A DNA stretch of 64,000 nucleotides. It comes from Brevundimonas subvibrioides. Lineage in GTDB: Bacteria > Pseudomonadota > Alphaproteobacteria > Caulobacterales > Caulobacteraceae. The position numbers and the translations under genes were made by a program. Location: positions 124,001 to 188,000 of the forward strand of contig NZ_NCEQ01000003.1 of assembly GCF_002280785.1 (NCBI RefSeq). The letters run 5' to 3'. This document shows positions 63,473 through 64,000 of the stretch, piece by piece. The first letter of the stretch is position 1; the number at the start of each line of letters is the position of its first letter. The notes beneath the pieces were generated by a model, which was not told the DNA's origin, ran no database searches, and saw only the letters and a list, made by a program, of their open reading frames with translations.

Positions 63473-64000
63473 TCAGGCCTGCCAGAAGCCGACGATTTTC
63501 TTGACCTCGGCGATGACCGGGTCGGCGATCCCGGCGGCGCGTTCGGCGCCGTCCCTGAGGACGCGGTCGATCTCGGCCGGGTCATCCATCAGGCGCCGCA
63601 TCTCGGCCGTGACAGGCGCCAGCGACGACACGGCCAGGTCGGCCAGAGCCGGCTTGAAGGCGCCGAAGCCCTGGCCTGCGAACTCGGCCGTGATCTCCTC
63701 GCGCGTGCGGTCGGACAGGGCGGCGTAGATGGCGATCAGGTTCTTCACCTCGGGCCGGTCGTCCAGGCCCTCGCCGGGCTCGGGCATGACGCCCATGTCG
63801 GTCTTGGACTTGCGGATCTTGGACGCGATCGTGTCGGCGTCGTCGGTCAGGTTGATGCGGCTCTGGTCCGAAGGGTCAGACTTGGACATCTTGGCCGCCC
63901 CGTCCCGCAGGCTCATGACCCGCGTCGCCGGCCCCTGGATCAGGGGTTCGGGCAGGGGGAAATAGCCCGGGGCGTTGAAGTCGGTGTTGAACTTGCCGGC
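63473..64000 (-). CDS. trpS: Tryptophan--tRNA ligase, C-terminal part (runs off the window)
   Basis: The 3' part of tryptophanyl-tRNA synthetase, 175 residues seen; the N-terminal catalytic half lies beyond position 64000. The reading frame is open to the window edge (AGKFNTDFNAPGYFPLPEPL, IQGPATRVMSLRDGAAKMSK). The class I KMSKS motif is in GAAKMSKSDPSDQSRINLTD. The C-terminal helical domain includes LIAIYAALSDRTREEITAEF and ends ADPVIAEVKKIVGFWQA, typical of bacterial TrpS. It charges tRNA-Trp in the cytoplasm. Confidence 0.95.
   Translation of the reverse strand, partial: AGKFNTDFNAPGYFPLPEPLIQGPATRVMSLRDGAAKMSKSDPSDQSRINLTDDADTIASKIRKSKTDMGVMPEPGEGLDDRPEVKNLIAIYAALSDRTREEITAEFAGQGFGAFKPALADLAVSSLAPVTAEMRRLMDDPAEIDRVLRDGAERAAGIADPVIAEVKKIVGFWQA

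Overview
The window is a high-GC chromosomal segment that looks like a Caulobacteraceae genome, most likely Brevundimonas or a close relative. This is an inference from gene content: an alphaproteobacterial histidyl-tRNA synthetase, mmcB behind a GTTC-N7-GTTC SOS box, RegB/RegA beside an SCO gene, a bacteriophytochrome with a HWE-type kinase, a TonB-dependent receptor and many GC-rich intergenic inverted repeats. I see no rRNA, tRNA, CRISPR array, prophage or insertion sequence. Almost all of the sequence is protein coding on both strands.

Layout. 1-3.2 kb: YggT, a 3-hydroxyacyl-CoA dehydrogenase and two membrane proteins. 3.4-9.4 kb: hisS, a candidate small RNA, an M13 metallopeptidase and a Kef-type antiporter. 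9.6-13.1 kb: a TetR regulator, a Rieske oxygenase, a secreted alpha/beta hydrolase and a methyltransferase. 13.2-17.4 kb: penicillin-binding protein 1A, a YgjP-like metallopeptidase and an intracellular PHB depolymerase. 17.6-20.5 kb: a redox-sensing locus, with an SCO protein divergent from regB-regA. 20.6-23.5 kb: mmcB, an acetyltransferase and thpR on one strand, then a Bax-inhibitor-like YbhL with a structured leader, and a DUF2794 gene. 24-27.7 kb: response regulator, histidine kinase and a DegP-type protease in one operon. 28.5-31.3 kb: glutaryl-CoA dehydrogenase divergent from a DUF6356 gene and a CaiB-type CoA-transferase, probably for glutarate breakdown. 31.3-32.1 kb: a vapBC toxin-antitoxin pair with a perfect operator-like palindrome. 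32.1-39.1 kb: the sucC-sucD-sucA-sucB TCA-cycle operon.

39.4-44.1 kb: an uptake group of MFS transporter, TonB-dependent receptor and TetR regulator. 44.1-47.4 kb: two DUF2141 proteins, a LytTR membrane regulator and a Tat-exported carotenoid oxygenase. 47.7-54.7 kb: a small lipoprotein, a membrane protein, a DUF559 nuclease-like protein, clpB, a BaiN-type flavoprotein, a lipoprotein and a zinc-finger protein. 54.8-59.2 kb: an ABC ATPase, then heme oxygenase overlapping a bacteriophytochrome, which together make and use the biliverdin chromophore. 59.3-64 kb: a small orphan protein, purH, a hydrolase, OsmC, an acetyltransferase and the 3' part of trpS, which runs off the window.

The most notable observation is that sucB (2-oxoglutarate dehydrogenase E2) is broken. 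About 55 nt appear to be missing, with a frameshift just before the catalytic HRxxxDG-type motif. It lies beside vapBC, at the place where lpd often sits in this operon. Other points for a second look are the LexA box before mmcB, two candidate small RNAs with terminators, a probable ybhL leader, an RBS-sequestering hairpin before the antiporter gene, and a dispersed family of long inverted repeats in at least eight gaps, one of them inside the suc operon.
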